A stretch of 64,000 nucleotides of DNA, taken from NCBI GenBank assembly GCA_002353205.1, contig DEJE01000049.1, positions 23,326 to 87,325 on the forward strand, in the 5' to 3' direction. The DNA comes from Prevotella sp. UBA2756 (GTDB lineage Bacteria; Bacteroidota; Bacteroidia; Bacteroidales; Bacteroidaceae). The notes below the pieces were generated by a model. That model was not told where the DNA came from. It made no database searches and saw only the letters and a program-made list of their open reading frames with translations. The position numbers and the translations under genes are program-made. Below are positions 54,329 through 62,831 of the stretch, in pieces. The first letter of the stretch is position 1, and each line of letters opens with the position of its first letter.

Positions 54329-54460
54329 TAAGTTGACGAGTTGTTTCTTAAGTTGACGAGTTGACAAGTTGACGAGTTGACAAGTTGTTTGCTTTGATAA
54401 TTCTTCACTCTTCACTTTTAACTCTTCACTTTTAACTCTTCACTCTTCACTCTTCACTCT
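54329..54460. repeat. Simple tandem repeats between slyD and aroC
   Basis: Two kinds: AAGTTGACGAGTTGAC-like units (54329-54385) and TTCACTCTTCACTTTTAAC-like units (54401-54460). Similar short decayed repeats follow the stops at 33808 and 55801. Confidence 0.75.
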
Positions 54461-55048
54461 TTAGTGGCAGTGCCCGCAACCGCACCCGTCGCCATGGTGA
54501 TGGTCGTGACCGCAGTCGCTACCGCAGTCGCCGCATCCGCATCCGCAGCCCTCGCCGCTCATCATGTTGATCATGTGCTGAATTTCCTCGTTCGTGGCCT
54601 CGCGGTTCTCCACCACGCTTCCCTCGAAGCTCAGCTCCTTACCGGCCAGCGGGTGGTTCAGGTCGATCTTCACGCTCTGCTCTCCGATTTCCAGCACGCG
54701 CCCTTGGAAACGCTGGCCGTCCTCGTTCTGCAACGGCAGGATGGCATCCACAAACACGTTGTCGTGGTCGAAATGCCCGTTGATGCAGAACATCTCGCGG
54801 TCCAGGTCTACCACGCGCTCCGCCTCGTAGTTGCCGTAGGCCTGCTCCTTGGTGAGTTTGAACTTAAACGTAGAGCCTTTCTGCAGCCCGGTCACCTGTG
54901 TCTCAAACTCGGGCAGCGTGATGCCGAAACCGCTGATAAACTCGAAGGGTCGCTCGGCCGTGGCCTCCTCGATAAACTCCAGTGACTTCTCGCCGGCGGC
55001 ATACAGCTTGTAGGCCACGGCAATGTATTGGTTCTTCTGTTCTTCCAT
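54461..55048 (-). CDS. slyD: SlyD-like FKBP prolyl isomerase
   Basis: 195 residues from the ATG at 55048 (MEEQKNQYIAVAYKLY). An FKBP fold with an inserted flap domain (about 75-125, EMFCINGHFDHDNVFVDAI) and NHPLAGKELSFEGSVV is followed by a Cys/His-rich tail (about 165-195) with repeated GCGCG and HDHHHGDG, a metal-binding extension known for SlyD in nickel handling. Cytoplasmic folding helper. Confidence 0.9.
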   Translation of the reverse strand: MEEQKNQYIAVAYKLYAAGEKSLEFIEEATAERPFEFISGFGITLPEFETQVTGLQKGSTFKFKLTKEQAYGNYEAERVVDLDREMFCINGHFDHDNVFVDAILPLQNEDGQRFQGRVLEIGEQSVKIDLNHPLAGKELSFEGSVVENREATNEEIQHMINMMSGEGCGCGCGDCGSDCGHDHHHGDGCGCGHCH

Positions 55049-55075
55049 TGTTCTTTTTCTCTGATGATTTGCCTG

Positions 55076-55083
55076 CAAATTTA
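55076..55083 (-). promoter_or_regulatory. -7 box for slyD
   Basis: Minus-strand TAAATTTG followed by CA, 28 bp before the slyD start. The gap 55084-55327 that follows shows nothing but a small inverted repeat, TTTTTTGA...TCAAAAAA (55271-55292). Confidence 0.6.
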
Positions 55084-55327
55084 CGCATAATAATCGACAT
55101 GGCAAAATATTGCCGCCCATTTCGCCACCGCATGTCCGTTCTTCACCGTGTAGAAAAGCGCCAAAGCCTCTTGCGCGTCTCGTTTTTTCGTGCGTTAATA
55201 CAACTTTCCGGCAATACCTATTTATATATAGAAACAGCAGCGAGGAAAGGGAATTTCGGGATGTGGGTGTTTTTTTGATGTGCGTCAAAAAAGCGGGCGT
55301 TTTGGGCAAAGATGAGGCGGAAAACGA

Positions 55328-55357
55328 TTGCTGGTTTGGAAAAAGCCCATACCTTTG
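55328..55357 (+). promoter_or_regulatory. Promoter of small exported protein gene
   Basis: TTG (55328-55330) and TACCTTTG followed by CA (55350-55357), 19 bp apart, leaving a leader of about 80 nt. Confidence 0.75.
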
Positions 55358-55441
55358 CAGCGTCAAAAAACAGAAAAAGGCGCTGAAGAGTGGCGCCACA
55401 GGATAACAATTTTAGGATAACAAAAAAGAAAGGAAAAGATT

Positions 55442-55801
55442 ATGAAAAGATTTTTGATGACCGTCGTAGCAGTGCTCAGCATGACTATGGCATTTGCAGA
55501 GGATGAGAATCTGAACAGCACAAGCAGCATGCAGGCTTATCGCATGGAGGTGAACTACAGCAAGCTTGGTGAAGCCCTCGACCTGACCATCGACCAGATG
55601 GAGGCGGTGCAGGATATCCACCGCGAGTTCTGCGCTAACATGATGAGTGTGGCCGCTGCCAACGAAGAGGCTCGTCCGTCAATGATGAAGAACGCCATCA
55701 ACAACAACCTCCGCTACATGCGTATGGTGCTTGACCGCAAGCAGTACAAGCGTTACCTGCTGCTGCTGAACACTACTCTGGTGAACAGGGGACTCATTTA
55801 A
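55442..55801 (+). CDS. Small exported helical protein
   Basis: 119 residues with a signal peptide (through AMAFA). The mature protein is helical and rich in Met, Asn and Arg (MQAYRMEVNYSKLGEALDLTIDQMEAVQDIHREF; RYMRMVLDRKQYKRYLLLL), reminiscent of small periplasmic Spy/CpxP-like helical proteins but without an LTxxQ pair. It has its own promoter and a downstream terminator, so it is a monocistronic unit, perhaps abundant. Confidence 0.78.
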   Translation: MKRFLMTVVAVLSMTMAFAEDENLNSTSSMQAYRMEVNYSKLGEALDLTIDQMEAVQDIHREFCANMMSVAAANEEARPSMMKNAINNNLRYMRMVLDRKQYKRYLLLLNTTLVNRGLI

Positions 55802-55896
55802 GTTAAGAATTAAGAATTAAGAATTAAGAGTTAAGAGTTGTCGCCCGACAATTACGAAAAAGAGAGAGAATTTGTGTTATAAAAACAACCGAAATG

Positions 55897-55927
55897 GCCG
55901 CGTTCCTTGCCGGGACGCGGCTTTTTT
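55897..55927 (+). terminator. Terminator after small exported protein
   Basis: GCCGCGT (55897-55903) pairs with ACGCGGC (55915-55921) and is followed by six T. AAGAATTA-type simple repeats lie just upstream (55801-55840). Confidence 0.8.
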
Positions 55928-55971
55928 CGTGTTTTTTGCTGACAAAAGTCGCGGGAAATCATTTTTTTTAT

Positions 55972-55979
55972 TACCTTTG
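55972..55979 (+). promoter_or_regulatory. -7 box for subtilase gene
   Basis: TACCTTTG, 26 bp before the ATG; no clear TTG box at the expected distance. Confidence 0.55.
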
Positions 55980-56005
55980 TGCTCATAACGTAACCACTAA
56001 TCGAC

Positions 56006-58228
56006 ATGAAGAAGATATTTTTCTTATTGTTTCTGTGCATGCTGTCGGCTGTCTGCCGGGCTTCGGGCGACGGGCGGGGCAACCTGCTGAAGATGTCGTC
56101 GTATGTTCGCCGGGCGGCCACGGAGTACAGTCAGGAGGCGCGTCGCATGCCAGGCCGTGACCACAGAGGTGCGGAATCAATCTGTGCCTTCGTGCGCATT
56201 GCGGGCGACGGGGCTGCCGAACTGTCGCACTATGGCTGTCGCGTGCTGGAACGCTTCGGCGACATCTACATAGCCGACATCCCTACGGACCGTCTGGCCG
56301 CGCTGTCGGAGAGCCAGTCGGTGAGCCGAATCGAGGCCAGTGAGCCTTGCACGGTGCTCAACGACACGTCGAGGATGGTGATTGGTGTCAACATGGTGCA
56401 CGAGGGGGCAGGCACTTTGCCGCAGGCCTTCACGGGCAAGGGAGTCGTGGTGGGTGTTGAAGACATTGGCTTCGACGTCACACATCCCACGTTCTACAGC
56501 CGTGACCTGTCGGAATACCGCGTGAAGCGCCTTTGGGACCAGCTCTCTGACGACACGCTGAACAGCACGCTCTATGTGGGGCGCGACTACCAGACGCAGG
56601 AGGAGATTCTGGCTGTGGCTCATACACGCGACGGACTGAGGCAGACCCATGGCACGCACACGGCAGGAACGGCCGTGGGCAGCGGCTACGAGGGCCGTTA
56701 TGGCGGCGTGGCCTTCGAGAGCGACATCTGTCTGATTGGCAATGCCGTGAGCAACAACATTGCTTTGGTGGACAGCGTGAACCGCAAAAAGTACACGTCG
56801 GCCACCGATGCGCTGGGCTTCAAGTACGCTTTCGACTATGCCGACTCGGTGGGTAAGCCGTGCGTGGTGTCGTTCAGCGAGGGTTCGCAGATGGATCTCT
56901 GGGGCGACGATGTGCTCTTCTTCGAGGTGTTGCAGCAGATGACAGGTCCCGGACACATCATCGTGGCATCGGCAGGCAACGAGGGTCGCAACAAGAACTA
57001 TATCGACAAGCCTGTTGGAGTGGAGTCGGCGGGAGCCTTCATCCGCGTGGGTAAACCTTATGCCCACTTCATGATCCGCTCTGACAAGCCTGTGGACATA
57101 CGAATGAAGGCATATTATAGGCGCAACGACCCCGATACCCTCACCTTCGAGACGGAAGGTCTGGTACTGCTGCCCGACTCGGAGCTGGTCGACACTGTCT
57201 ACACGCGGGGCGGAAGTCAGTATGTCATCGACATGGCCGCCTATCCCTGCGCCTACGACTCGACGAAGATGGTCTACGAGGCTTATATCCTGGGCTCGGC
57301 AAAAGACTTCGGAGCCACCATTCCGACGTCGTTCGAGATTGTCGGCACCGATGCCCATGCCGAGTTCTTCTGTCTGGGCGGTGCTCTGTACAATGGCGTG
57401 TTCTCCGATCCGACCCTTACCGATGCCATTGCACGCTACAGCGTGTTGGTGCCTGGCGGTGCCCCGTCGGTGGTCTGCGTGGGAGCCACCTCGTACCGCA
57501 CGCAGATTGTGAACTACGAGGGCGACACGTTGCGCAACGATGAAGGAACGGGCGGCGTGCGAGCCAGTTACAGCAGCGTGGGACCGACATTCTACGAGGG
57601 TATCAAGCCCGACGTGATGGCCCCTGGCACGAATGTCATTTCGTCGTACAGCAGCTACTATTTAGAGAACAATCCGATAGCGTCGGATATCCGTTGGAGC
57701 GTGGAGCACTTCGACTTCAACGGTCGCACCTATGCCTGGACCAGCGATATGGGAACGTCGATGTCGACCCCCTTGGTCTCGGGCATCATCGCCCTGTGGC
57801 TGCAGGCGAAGCCCGACCTGACGGCCGAAGAGGTGAAGGAGGTGTTCAGTCGCACGTGCCGACGCTACGAGAAAGACTGGGACTATCCCAACATCTACTA
57901 CGGGTATGGTGAGATTGATGCCTATGCCGGCCTGATAGACATCTTGGGACTGGGGAGCAGCATACCGCAGTTGTCGGCATCGCAGCCACGCGGCGTGACC
58001 TTCTCGCTCCATGGCGACTGTCTGCGGTTGCATTTCGCCCAGCCCACGCAGCGTCCTACGACCGTAGAGATTTATTCGCTTGCCGGAGTGAGGGTGGCAT
58101 CGCTGACCCTCGGGGCCGGTGTCACGGAGGAGGAGTGCCGTATGGATGGTCTGGCGCGTGGCGTCTATGCCGTGCAGTTGCGCAGCAGCGAACCGACCGT
58201 GCAAGGTTCCACCCTTGTGCGATTGTAG
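56006..58228 (+). CDS. Exported subtilisin-like (S8) protease
   Basis: 740 residues; signal peptide through AVCRA. After an inhibitor-like propeptide region (about 55-115), the catalytic triad is Asp153 (GVEDIGFD), His215 (QTHGTHTAG) and Ser585 (GTSMSTP). The Asp motif is D-I-G instead of the usual D-T/S-G. A large insertion separates His and Ser. The C-terminal 70 residues (TVEIYSLAGVRVASL ... MDGLARGVYAVQL) resemble a type IX secretion sorting domain, so the enzyme may be surface-exposed. Confidence 0.92.
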   Translation: MKKIFFLLFLCMLSAVCRASGDGRGNLLKMSSYVRRAATEYSQEARRMPGRDHRGAESICAFVRIAGDGAAELSHYGCRVLERFGDIYIADIPTDRLAALSESQSVSRIEASEPCTVLNDTSRMVIGVNMVHEGAGTLPQAFTGKGVVVGVEDIGFDVTHPTFYSRDLSEYRVKRLWDQLSDDTLNSTLYVGRDYQTQEEILAVAHTRDGLRQTHGTHTAGTAVGSGYEGRYGGVAFESDICLIGNAVSNNIALVDSVNRKKYTSATDALGFKYAFDYADSVGKPCVVSFSEGSQMDLWGDDVLFFEVLQQMTGPGHIIVASAGNEGRNKNYIDKPVGVESAGAFIRVGKPYAHFMIRSDKPVDIRMKAYYRRNDPDTLTFETEGLVLLPDSELVDTVYTRGGSQYVIDMAAYPCAYDSTKMVYEAYILGSAKDFGATIPTSFEIVGTDAHAEFFCLGGALYNGVFSDPTLTDAIARYSVLVPGGAPSVVCVGATSYRTQIVNYEGDTLRNDEGTGGVRASYSSVGPTFYEGIKPDVMAPGTNVISSYSSYYLENNPIASDIRWSVEHFDFNGRTYAWTSDMGTSMSTPLVSGIIALWLQAKPDLTAEEVKEVFSRTCRRYEKDWDYPNIYYGYGEIDAYAGLIDILGLGSSIPQLSASQPRGVTFSLHGDCLRLHFAQPTQRPTTVEIYSLAGVRVASLTLGAGVTEEECRMDGLARGVYAVQLRSSEPTVQGSTLVRL

Positions 58229-58269
58229 TTTGACCGATCAACCACCTCCTCCTTTCCCCATAAATAGGT

Positions 58270-58314
58270 ATTCGTGCAAAACCTCATTTTTAGGTATTGC
58301 ACGAATCTTTTTTT
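58270..58314 (+). terminator. Terminator of subtilase gene
   Basis: ATTCGTGCAA (58270-58279) pairs with TTGCACGAAT (58297-58306) and a run of T follows. Its right arm overlaps the -33 box of the next promoter. Confidence 0.75.
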
Positions 58315-58327
58315 CCCCGTATCTTTG
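58297..58327 (+). promoter_or_regulatory. Promoter of putative small RNA
   Basis: TTG (58297-58299) and TATCTTTG followed by CA (58320-58327), 20 bp apart. No gene begins before the terminator 60-90 bp downstream. Confidence 0.7.
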
Positions 58328-58332
58328 CAGTC

Positions 58333-58416
58333 GAATAGAAGATATAATCTTGTTCGCTAGATAACATAATGTTTTTGTATACAGAAAAAGGCTGTCCGTG
58401 AGGATAGCCTTTTTTC
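58333..58416 (+). ncRNA. Putative small RNA, about 80 nt
   Basis: A complete promoter is followed by a strong intrinsic terminator: GGCTGTCC (58390-58397), a GTGA tetraloop, GGATAGCC (58402-58409), flanked by five A and six T. The segment holds only a 10-codon ATG frame (MFLYTEKGCP) whose stop lies in the terminator loop. A small RNA is favoured; a leader peptide with attenuation is the alternative. Confidence 0.55.
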
Positions 58417-58427
58417 GCTTCAAACAT

Positions 58428-58458
58428 TTTGCCGTTACGCAAAAAAACTATACTTTTG
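58428..58458 (+). promoter_or_regulatory. Promoter of PBP-like gene
   Basis: TTTG (58428-58431) and TACTTTTG followed by CA (58451-58458), exactly 19 bp apart, 22 bp before the ATG at 58480. Confidence 0.8.
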
Positions 58459-58479
58459 CAGGCAAACTTCTTTTCAAGC

Positions 58480-59610
58480 ATGTATACGATGACAAGAAAC
58501 ATCTTCTATATACTCATCTCGGTCGTGTTGTTCGCCGTTGCAGTAACGGCAAGGGCCGACGACGCACCGCTCACTACGCGCCCCTTGTTGCAGGAACTGG
58601 GTCGGCAGCTGTTGCAAGGCAAGCAAGGCAGCATCGTGGCCATCAAGCCTGCGACGGGCGAGATTGTCTGTCTGGTGACCAATTCGCCCTCGGGCAGCAA
58701 CCTCTCTTTGGCCATTGGCACGGCCTACGCCCCCGGCTCCACGTTTAAGACGGCTCAGGCGTTGGTGATGCTTTCCGAGGGATTCATCAGTCCGGAGCAG
58801 GTGAACGACTGCAACGGCGGCTTTACCGACGGCAATATCCATGTGGGCTGCCACAAGCACGCCACACCACTGGCCTTGGCCGATGCGCTGGCCTTTTCGT
58901 GCAACACGTGGTTCCTCTCCAATTTCATGGCCTTGCTCAACGACGATTTCCTCTATGCCGACCCCAGCGAGGCCATCACCGTGTGGCATAAGTATATGAC
59001 AAGCATGGGGCTGGGCGGACCGTTGGGTGTAGACTTGACGGGCGAGCGTGGCGGCTTGGTGGCCAACGCTGCCTATCTGAACCGTCGTTACAAGCAGGGA
59101 TGGGATGCGCGCACGATTCTCTGGGCCGGGATGGGGCAGGGTGACATCACGATGACACCGCTGCAGATGTGCAATCTGGCCGTCACCATAGCTAACCGAG
59201 GCTTTTTCTTCACGCCCCATATCCATCAGGCCACGGCATCGAAGCCTTTGGCTGCGCGGTTCAAGCGTCGTAGGCAGACGCTCGTCGGCCGGGATGCCTA
59301 CGGTCCGGTGATCGAAGGCATGCGCAGAGCGGTGGAAAAGGGCACCTGTACAGCAGCGCGCGCCAGCTATACTGTTTGCGGCAAGACGGGAACGGTGGAG
59401 AATGCGGGCAAGGATCATTCTGCTTTCATGGGCTTTGCACCGATGAACGATCCAAAGATTGCCATTGCCGTCTATATTGAGCATGGCGGTTTCGGTTCCG
59501 ACATGGCCGTACCCATCGCGTCGCTCATCATGGAAATGTATCTCAAGGGTCAGCTTTCGGAAACGTCGAAAGCCAAGGCTAAACGGTTGGCGAAGGTTCG
59601 GCTGTTCTAA
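58480..59610 (+). CDS. Short penicillin-binding transpeptidase
   Basis: 376 residues. After a signal or anchor helix (about 7-26) comes a penicillin-binding transpeptidase domain with all three motifs: STFK (Ser87, Lys90), FSCN and CGKTGT. It lacks the N-terminal dimerisation domain of class B PBPs such as PBP2 or PBP3, which makes it about half their usual length. It could be a dedicated cross-linking enzyme or a beta-lactam-sensor-like protein. The stop overlaps that of the convergent flavoprotein gene by three bases. Confidence 0.9.
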   Translation: MYTMTRNIFYILISVVLFAVAVTARADDAPLTTRPLLQELGRQLLQGKQGSIVAIKPATGEIVCLVTNSPSGSNLSLAIGTAYAPGSTFKTAQALVMLSEGFISPEQVNDCNGGFTDGNIHVGCHKHATPLALADALAFSCNTWFLSNFMALLNDDFLYADPSEAITVWHKYMTSMGLGGPLGVDLTGERGGLVANAAYLNRRYKQGWDARTILWAGMGQGDITMTPLQMCNLAVTIANRGFFFTPHIHQATASKPLAARFKRRRQTLVGRDAYGPVIEGMRRAVEKGTCTAARASYTVCGKTGTVENAGKDHSAFMGFAPMNDPKIAIAVYIEHGGFGSDMAVPIASLIMEMYLKGQLSETSKAKAKRLAKVRLF

Positions 59611-60788
59611 GTGGATTTCTTGATGGAGAGGGCGGCGACGTAGGCCGTGGTCCATGCCGCCTGGAAGTTGAAGCCGCCCGTCACACCATCGATGTCGAGC
59701 ACCTCGCCCGCGAAGAAAAGTCCCTTGCGACAGTGGCTTTCCATTGTGTTGGGGTTGATGCTCTTCAGCGAGACACCGCCACAGGTGACAAACTCCTCCT
59801 TGAAGGCAGCACGTCCGACAATCTGATACGTGTCGTTGCAAAGGACGTTCACCAGCCGGTTGATGTCTTTCTTTCCCAGTTCGTTCCATCTACTCTGTGC
59901 TTTCTCGCTGATACTCCTATCGAGCAGGTAGGACCATAGGCGCTGCGTGAGGTCGAAAGGCGAAGCGTTGTGCACGTGTTTCCCTGCATGTTGCTGCATG
60001 CAGGCCGAGAGACGTTGCTGCACATCCTGCTCGCTAAGTCCAGTCCAGTTCACGCTCAGTGGCGACCGATAACCTTGGTCGTGGAGCAGTCGGGCGGCAT
60101 GGCTCGACAGCTTCAGGATGGCCGGACCGCTCATGCCCCAGTGGGTGATGAGCAGCGGACCGTCGGCACGCAGCTTCGTGCCGGGAATCTGGCAGCTGGC
60201 GTTGGCGGCCACGGTGCCCATCAGTGCGCGAAGGGCAGTGTCGGCAATGGTGAAGGTGAAGAGCGACGGCACGGGAGCCTCTATCTGGTGGCCCATCAGC
60301 CGGAGCCATTCCAGTCCTTCGGCGCGTGGCGATCCGCCTGTGGTCACGGCAATGGAGTCGTAGTCGTGCAACTCGTCGATGGAACAGATTCGCCGGTTGT
60401 TCTCGATGCGCACGCCGTGCCGCCGTGCTTGGTCGAGGAAGCAGTCGATGATGGTGTGCGCATCTTGTGAACGTGGGAACACGCAGTGGTCGTCTTGCGT
60501 GGTAAGGGCGACGCCATGACGTTCGAACCAGTCGTAGGCAGCGCGATGGTCGAACACGTTGAACAGTCTTCGCAGCAACCGATGTCCGCGCGGATATACC
60601 TGGCTGAGGTCGCTGATGCCCTCGAAAGAGTTCGTACAATTGCAGCGCCCGCCGCCAGAGATTTCCACCTTGGCCAGCACGCGCCTACTACGCTCGAAGA
60701 TGGTCACGTTCATCTCGGGCATCATCTCTTTCAGGTTGACGGCCAGGAAAAAGCCTGCTGCTCCTCCGCCGATAATGGCTGTTTTCAT
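59607..60788 (-). CDS. HI0933-like FAD-dependent oxidoreductase
   Basis: 393 residues from the ATG at 60788. FAD-binding Rossmann motif IIGGGAAGFFLA at the N-terminus, EISGGGRCNCTNS (conserved in the HI0933/YhiN/BaiN family), THWGMSGPAILKLS and the C-terminal FAGEVLDIDGVTGGFNFQ. Members reduce substrates including 3-oxo bile acid intermediates or act as aminoacetone oxidases; the substrate here is unknown. It is monocistronic and divergent from the M48 gene. Confidence 0.9.
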   Translation of the reverse strand: MKTAIIGGGAAGFFLAVNLKEMMPEMNVTIFERSRRVLAKVEISGGGRCNCTNSFEGISDLSQVYPRGHRLLRRLFNVFDHRAAYDWFERHGVALTTQDDHCVFPRSQDAHTIIDCFLDQARRHGVRIENNRRICSIDELHDYDSIAVTTGGSPRAEGLEWLRLMGHQIEAPVPSLFTFTIADTALRALMGTVAANASCQIPGTKLRADGPLLITHWGMSGPAILKLSSHAARLLHDQGYRSPLSVNWTGLSEQDVQQRLSACMQQHAGKHVHNASPFDLTQRLWSYLLDRSISEKAQSRWNELGKKDINRLVNVLCNDTYQIVGRAAFKEEFVTCGGVSLKSINPNTMESHCRKGLFFAGEVLDIDGVTGGFNFQAAWTTAYVAALSIKKST

Positions 60789-60799
60789 TTTATTCCGTG

Positions 60800-60857
60800 C
60801 AAATCTAATCATTTTTTTTCTATTTCTTGGTTATTTCGCGAAATAAGTGTACTTTTG
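60800..60857. promoter_or_regulatory. Divergent promoters, flavoprotein and M48 genes
   Basis: Plus strand: TTG 60827-60829 with TACTTTTG 60850-60857 (20 bp apart), toward the M48 gene. Minus strand: TAGATTTG (60807-60800) toward the flavoprotein gene, 12 bp before its start; its -33 box is unclear. Confidence 0.6.
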
Positions 60858-60886
60858 TTTCCGAAAATGATTAATCTAATCCAAAT

Positions 60887-61777
60887 ATGAAGAAAGTACA
60901 GTTGATTCTTTTGTCGCTTGTCACCTCCATCCTGGTGTCATGCGGAACCACGAGCACCGTGCCCGTCACAGGGCGTAAGCATCGGCTCAGCGTGAGCGAT
61001 GAGTATGTGCTGAGTCTCAGCTCTCAGCAGTATAACCAGTATTTGGCATCGGCCAAGAAATCGACCAATGCCGCTAACACGGCGCTGGTGCAGCGCGTCG
61101 GTCAGAAACTGGCCAATGCCGTTGAGACCTATCTGCGCACCCATGGCTTTGCCAACGAAGTGAAGAACTTCGCTTGGGAGTTCAACCTGATTGCCGACAA
61201 TCAGGTGAACGCGTTCTGTATGCCTGGCGGAAAGATCGTCGTCTACGAAGGAATCCTTCCCGTGACGCAGAACGAGTCCTCACTGGCCATCGTCCTCGGG
61301 CACGAGATTGCGCATGCCGTGGCCAAGCATTCGGCCGAGCAGATGACCAAGGAGCAGAACTCCTCGGCACTGGTGCAGCTCGGTGGTGGTGTGCTCTCGG
61401 CACTGGGAATGGACAATTCGAGCACGCAGGCCATTCAGGGCATGGCCACGCAGGGACTGACGCTTCTTAACCTGAAGTATTCGCGCGACAACGAGAGCGA
61501 GGCCGACTACATGGGACTCATCTTCGCCGCTATGGCAGGCTACGATCCCAACGTCGCCGTCACCTTCTGGCAGCGCATGTCCGCACAGTCGTCGGCTCAG
61601 CAGATACCGTGGCTCAGCACGCACCCGTCGGATTCGAAGCGCATCAGCGACATCCAGAAGCACCTGCCCGAGGCTCTCACCTATTATAAGAAATCCACCA
61701 GCGGAGTGTCTACGAAGAAGGTCGTCTCCAACAAGGTCAACAGTCTGAAGAAGACCAAGACCTCGAAGAAGAAGTAA
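60887..61777 (+). CDS. M48 family metalloprotease lipoprotein
   Basis: 296 residues. Lipobox ILVSC at Cys19. The zinc motif HEIAH (His139, Glu140, His143) and the downstream Glu in NESEADYMGL near 204 identify a LoiP/YggG or BepA-like gluzincin that degrades misfolded envelope proteins; WLSTHPSDSKRI is typical of the family. The tail is Lys/Ser-rich. A small HExxH gene begins 5 bp after the stop. Confidence 0.92.
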   Translation: MKKVQLILLSLVTSILVSCGTTSTVPVTGRKHRLSVSDEYVLSLSSQQYNQYLASAKKSTNAANTALVQRVGQKLANAVETYLRTHGFANEVKNFAWEFNLIADNQVNAFCMPGGKIVVYEGILPVTQNESSLAIVLGHEIAHAVAKHSAEQMTKEQNSSALVQLGGGVLSALGMDNSSTQAIQGMATQGLTLLNLKYSRDNESEADYMGLIFAAMAGYDPNVAVTFWQRMSAQSSAQQIPWLSTHPSDSKRISDIQKHLPEALTYYKKSTSGVSTKKVVSNKVNSLKKTKTSKKK

Positions 61778-61782
61778 GGCTC

Positions 61783-62247
61783 TTGAATATCTTCAAGCTC
61801 ATCTTCAGAGCCCCGAGGCCGAACACCGTCAGCGATATGCCAGCCTCTGTGAACCGGTTCTTCTGCCGGAAGAACTATGCTGCGATCACGATGTTCGGCT
61901 TTATCTTCACCCACGACCAGGATGATGCCGACCTGCTGAACAACCGGGTGACTTACACCAAGAACCACGAGATGATTCACCTCAGGCAGGCGCAGAGCAC
62001 ACACAATTCGTGGTTTTGCTTCTACATGCGCTACCTGTGGTACGTGCTCACCGCACTGCGATACTCGCGCAAGGTGAGAAATGCCGGTTACTATCTCAAT
62101 CCGTTCGAGATGGAGGCATATACACACATGTACGACCTGCACTATCTGGACCGTGCTGCGGAACACGGGACGTCGGAGTGGCGGCGCTATGCGAAGATGC
62201 CCCTGAGCGACAGGTTCAAACATATCCGTCAGAAAGGCATCGTGTGA
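61783..62247 (+). CDS. Small HExxH protein coupled to M48 protease
   Basis: 154 residues if translation begins at the TTG at 61783; an ATG at 61837 would remove 18 residues (FKLIFRAPRPNTVSD) that look conserved. It contains NHEMIHLRQ, an HExxH zinc motif (His62, Glu63, His66), and downstream NPFEMEAYTHMYD (Glu109/Glu111), the position of a third gluzincin ligand. Between them is a hydrophobic, aromatic-rich stretch (WFCFYMRYLWYVLTAL) that could be a membrane helix. Probably a small zinc-binding protein, possibly an intramembrane or membrane-associated protease; the family is uncharacterised to my knowledge. Confidence 0.75.
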   Translation: MNIFKLIFRAPRPNTVSDMPASVNRFFCRKNYAAITMFGFIFTHDQDDADLLNNRVTYTKNHEMIHLRQAQSTHNSWFCFYMRYLWYVLTALRYSRKVRNAGYYLNPFEMEAYTHMYDLHYLDRAAEHGTSEWRRYAKMPLSDRFKHIRQKGIV

Positions 62248-62329
62248 TGCCGCTCTGCATCGCCCCCCGCACCTCGTGTCCCGCATCTTTGAACAATGAA
62301 AAAGAGTGAAACCTAATTAATTGAAGATT

Positions 62330-62785
62330 ATGATCGACTATTTTTCCCAACATTTGTGGCAGATATGGGCCATCGTGGCCTTGGTCTGCCTGATTCTGGA
62401 ACTCACGGCTGGTGACTTCTTCATCATCTGCTTCTCTATCGGAGCCATCTTCGCGGCCATCAGCGACCCGCTCGGACTGGGTCTTTACTGGCAGATAGGT
62501 GTCTTTGCCGTCTTCACGCTGCTCAGTCTCCACTTTGTGCGTCCCTTCGCATTGCGCTATCTGCACAAGGGCGAGGACAACCGCGTGAGCAATGCTGATG
62601 CCCTGATGGGCCGTCGGGGCAGGGTAGTGGAGACCATCGAGAAGGGCGGTTTCGGCCGTGTGGCTATCGACGGCGACGTGTGGAAAGCTGTGTCGAAAGC
62701 CGCTCACGACATTCCCGTCGGCACCTTTGTCAGGGTGACCGACCGCGAGAGCATCACCATCACTGTTGAAGAAGTCAACGAGTGA
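62330..62785 (+). CDS. NfeD-like membrane protein
   Basis: 151 residues from the ATG at 62330 (MIDYFSQHLWQIWAIVALVCLILELTAG). Three hydrophobic segments precede an OB-fold domain (ALMGRRGRVVETIEKGGFGRVAIDGDVWKAV), the layout of NfeD1b proteins. These partner SPFH/stomatin proteins in membrane organisation, and an SPFH gene follows 46 bp later. Confidence 0.88.
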   Translation: MIDYFSQHLWQIWAIVALVCLILELTAGDFFIICFSIGAIFAAISDPLGLGLYWQIGVFAVFTLLSLHFVRPFALRYLHKGEDNRVSNADALMGRRGRVVETIEKGGFGRVAIDGDVWKAVSKAAHDIPVGTFVRVTDRESITITVEEVNE

Positions 62786-62831
62786 GCCTCGCACTCCCCA
62801 CAAACATCGCAAACCATTAAAAATCAGCAAT

